From Bacteroidaceae bacterium (lineage in GTDB: Bacteria; Bacteroidota; Bacteroidia; Bacteroidales; Bacteroidaceae), in NCBI GenBank assembly GCA_017453465.1, contig JAFTEV010000018.1, positions 1 to 42,665 on the forward strand: 42,665 bases of DNA, given 5' to 3'. Each line of letters opens with the position of its first letter. Position 1 is the first letter of the stretch. The translations under genes and the position numbers were made by a program. The notes beneath the pieces were generated by a model that was not told where the DNA came from, made no database searches, and was given only the letters and a program-made list of their open reading frames with translations. Below are positions 40,687-42,665 of this stretch, in pieces.

Positions 40687-41950
40687 AGTCTTCAAATTCA
40701 GCGCGGAGGGTGTTAAGCACCTCGTCAACAGTGCCTTCTTCCAGGTCGGCCTTCTCGATGAGCATATCGCGGGGCGCATTGAGCACCTTCTTCGCCGTGT
40801 CAAGGCCAATGCCCTTGATGGCTTCGATAATCCACTCGTCGATTTCGTCCTTAAACTCATCCAGATAGATGTCCTCTTCGGCTGGTTCGTTGCCGTCCAG
40901 TTCGCGGAACACATCAATGGTGTAGCCTGTCAGCATCGAGGCCAGCTTGATGTTCTGTCCGTTCTTACCGATGGCGAGGCTCACCTGGTCTGGCTGCAAA
41001 TACACCTCTGCCTTCTTCGCCTCCTCGTCCAGCTGGATGCTCGACACATGGGCAGGCGAGAGCGCACGCTGAATGAACAGCTTCGTATTGCTCGTATAGT
41101 TGATGACATCAATGTTCTCGTTGTGCAGTTCACGCACAATGCCATGGATACGGCTACCCTTCACACCGACGCACGCACCCACAGGGTCAATGCGCTCATT
41201 GTAGCTCTCCACCGCAATCTTCGCACGCTCGCCAGGAATGCGGGCAATCTTGCGGATAGTAATCAGGCCATCGTTGATTTCAGGCACTTCGTTCTCCAGC
41301 AACCGCTGCAAGAACTCTGGAGCCGTGCGGCTCAGGATAATCTTCGGATTGTTGTTCAGGTTATCCACACGCAGCACCACGGCACGTGCAGGTTCACGCT
41401 TGCGGAAGAAGTCGGTCGGTATCTGCTCGCTCTTCGGCAGCAACAGTTCATTGCCCTCGTCGTCCAGCAGCAGCACCTCGCGCTTCCACACCTGATAGAC
41501 CTCAGCCGTGACAATCGTGCCAATCTTCTCCACATATTTATTATAAAGGTTGTCGTGCTCCAGGTCCAGAATCTTGCTGGCCATCGTCTGGCGCAACGTC
41601 AAGATGGCACGACGGCCAAAGTCGGTGAAGTTCACCCGCTCCGACACCTCTTCGCCCAACTCGTAATCCTCGTCTATCTTCTGAGCCTCGCTCAGCGCAA
41701 TCTCTGCGTTGGGATTCTTCACCTCGCCGTCAGCCACCACTGTGCGGTTATGGTAAATCTCGAAGTCGCCCTTGTCGGGGTTCACAATCACATCATAATT
41801 CTCGTCCGAACCGTAAGTCTTCTGCAACACACTGCGGAACGAATCCTCCAGCACGCTAATCAGCGTAGTTCGGTCAATGTTCTTGGTCTCCTTGAAGTCC
41901 TTGAAGGTATCAATCAGGTTGACCTTTGCAATATTCTTCTTAATAGCCAT
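40685..41950 (-). CDS. nusA: Transcription termination/antitermination factor NusA
   Basis: A 421-residue NusA. The N-terminal domain (KVNLIDTFKDFKETKNIDRTTLISVLEDSF) contacts RNA polymerase. An S1 domain follows near 140-205 (GTIVTAEVYQVWKREVLLLDDEGNELLLPKSEQ), then KH domains with ILSRTAPEFLQRLLENEVPEI, RIPGERAKIAVES, DPVGACVGVKGSRI and VSLAIGKNGQNIKLASMLTGY. The C-terminal acidic repeats of proteobacterial NusA are absent, which is normal for Bacteroidetes; a short helix-hairpin-helix-like end (AIKGIGLDTAKKVLNAPRDML) remains. It modulates pausing and termination. Located 20 bases after rimP and before infB. Confidence 0.95.
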   Translation of the reverse strand: MAIKKNIAKVNLIDTFKDFKETKNIDRTTLISVLEDSFRSVLQKTYGSDENYDVIVNPDKGDFEIYHNRTVVADGEVKNPNAEIALSEAQKIDEDYELGEEVSERVNFTDFGRRAILTLRQTMASKILDLEHDNLYNKYVEKIGTIVTAEVYQVWKREVLLLDDEGNELLLPKSEQIPTDFFRKREPARAVVLRVDNLNNNPKIILSRTAPEFLQRLLENEVPEINDGLITIRKIARIPGERAKIAVESYNERIDPVGACVGVKGSRIHGIVRELHNENIDVINYTSNTKLFIQRALSPAHVSSIQLDEEAKKAEVYLQPDQVSLAIGKNGQNIKLASMLTGYTIDVFRELDGNEPAEEDIYLDEFKDEIDEWIIEAIKGIGLDTAKKVLNAPRDMLIEKADLEEGTVDEVLNTLRAEFED

Positions 41951-41970
41951 TTATGTGTTTTTTACGTTTT

Positions 41971-42438
41971 TCACTTAAAATCAATGATGCTTCGCACCCA
42001 CTTCACTTCGTCGTAAGCGAAAGTCTTGTCCACATCCACCATGACGGGACGCTTCTTTTCCTCCAGACGCTGCTTTTCCCGCACCGTCACGGTGAAGCCT
42101 TCAGGTGTAGCATCCTTCATAGAGCCTTCCATCTTCTTGCCGTCCGCAGTCAGCAACTCCACATCGTAGCCAATGGAGTTGACATACTGCTGGAGAACCT
42201 TGAAAGGCTGACCGATACCAGCCGAACCCACCTCCAGCTCATAATCCTCCACGTCACGGTCCAGATGAGCCTCGATAAACTTACTTAATTCACAGCAATC
42301 CTCTATCCATACGCCATCCCTGTGGTCTATCTCCACAGTAATCTTGTTCTGGTTATCCACTTCAACGTCAACAAGGAAATACTCTCTTCCTGTCAACCAT
42401 TCAAGTGCCAAGTCCCTAACTTTGCTTTTATCTATCAT
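41971..42438 (-). CDS. rimP: Ribosome maturation factor RimP
   Basis: A 155-residue RimP, needed for late assembly of the 30S subunit. REYFLVDVEVDNQNKITVEIDHRDGVWIEDCCELSKFIEAHLDRDVEDYELEVGSAGIGQPF matches the N-terminal family domain, where LEVSSPG is usual and LEVGSAGIGQPF is the Bacteroidetes version. An SH3-like C-terminal domain follows (VNSIGYDVELLTADGKKMEGSMKDATPEGFTVTV). First gene of the rimP-nusA-infB-cvpA-sufBCD run; a -7-like box lies 54 bases upstream. Confidence 0.93.
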   Translation of the reverse strand: MIDKSKVRDLALEWLTGREYFLVDVEVDNQNKITVEIDHRDGVWIEDCCELSKFIEAHLDRDVEDYELEVGSAGIGQPFKVLQQYVNSIGYDVELLTADGKKMEGSMKDATPEGFTVTVREKQRLEEKKRPVMVDVDKTFAYDEVKWVRSIIDFK

Positions 42439-42492
42439 AAAACTACAATTAAAAGAGGGAACTTGTCAAGTCCCCTCCGTTCCTTTCGGCTG

Positions 42493-42500
42493 CAAAATTA
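42493..42500 (-). promoter_or_regulatory. -7 box for the rimP-nusA-infB-suf operon
   Basis: TAATTTTG on the minus strand matches TAnnTTTG and lies 54 bases before the rimP start. Confidence 0.55.
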
Positions 42501-42600
42501 CGAAAAACCCAGCAACCAGCCAAGAAAACAGCCACTTATTTTCACAAAAACATTGAAAATTCTTGCAAAAGGGTTAAACGGGTATTAAAACACGTCGCTA

Positions 42601-42665
42601 CGGCATAGGCAATGCGTCGCGCTCGCGTAGGCAATTGTTGACCCTTGATTGCCTACGCGAGCGCG
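42601..42665. repeat. GC-rich palindromic element, second copy, cut by the window end
   Basis: CGGCATAGGCAATGCGTCGC and GCTCGCGTAGGCAA are followed, after a 15-base loop, by TTGCCTACGCGAGCGCG, where the window stops. It matches 29331-29412 in both arms (one base differs, AATGCG against AATCCG), while the loop is different. Confidence 0.7.

Overview
The window looks like a chromosomal segment of a Bacteroidales bacterium, most likely Prevotellaceae. Supporting signs are Bacteroidetes-type -7 boxes (TAnnTTTG) in front of most transcription units, a rimP-nusA-infB-cvpA-suf gene order, C-terminal type IX-secretion-like tails ending in K-(V/I)-(L/F)-V-(K/R), small MKKTYIxPxxE proteins, and a B12 locus with BtuG-like and DUF4465 (BtuH-like) surface proteins. 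No rRNA, tRNA, CRISPR array, insertion sequence or prophage was recognised.

Layout. 1-3515: tail of an unknown gene, a repeat-rich gap, then on the minus strand an OmpA-family protein, a MNT-type nucleotidyltransferase and the broken start of its HEPN partner; sufS is on the plus strand. 3672-4292: deoxynucleoside kinase (minus). 4396-19454: a cobalamin-riboswitch-led locus: TonB-dependent receptor (btuB-like), BtuG-like propeller lipoprotein, a secreted protein with a dockerin-like tail, a 2317-residue modular surface protein ending in two DUF4465 domains, a single-domain DUF4465 protein, a BtuF-like lipoprotein and a BtuC-like permease. No BtuD-type ATPase is present. 19702-28083: envelope polysaccharide region, with an MsbA-like exporter, four glycosyltransferases in one minus-strand operon and an LTA-synthase-like phosphotransferase. 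28222-29154: two HU-like proteins. 29682-31622: secreted T9SS-type protein plus a 61-residue small protein. 32198-33629: a UmuD-like S24 peptidase with an extra C-terminal domain and an unknown protein. 33643-42438: minus-strand operon rimP-nusA-infB-cvpA-sufB-sufC-sufD.

The most unusual signal lies between the genes. Nearly every longer intergenic gap holds a palindromic element built from iterated short words (AATTAGG, CACAGAGA, AATTGTG, AGTTAAA, AATCCG, CAGATT and others). These fill three of the four convergent junctions, separate the riboswitch from btuB, enter the infB-nusA spacer, cut off a HEPN gene, and supply coding sequence for the signal peptide of one B12-locus protein and the first membrane helix of BtuC. 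The largest is an approximately 300 bp near-perfect hairpin with a divergent promoter box at each tip.

How the genes work together: the B12 genes would capture cobalamin at the surface (BtuG, DUF4465 proteins), pass it through BtuB, and hand it to BtuF and BtuC in the periplasm and inner membrane, under riboswitch control. The suf genes assemble Fe-S clusters, with the desulfurase sufS lying about 30 kb from sufBCD. The glycosyltransferase, exporter and phosphotransferase genes probably modify LPS or another surface glycan.
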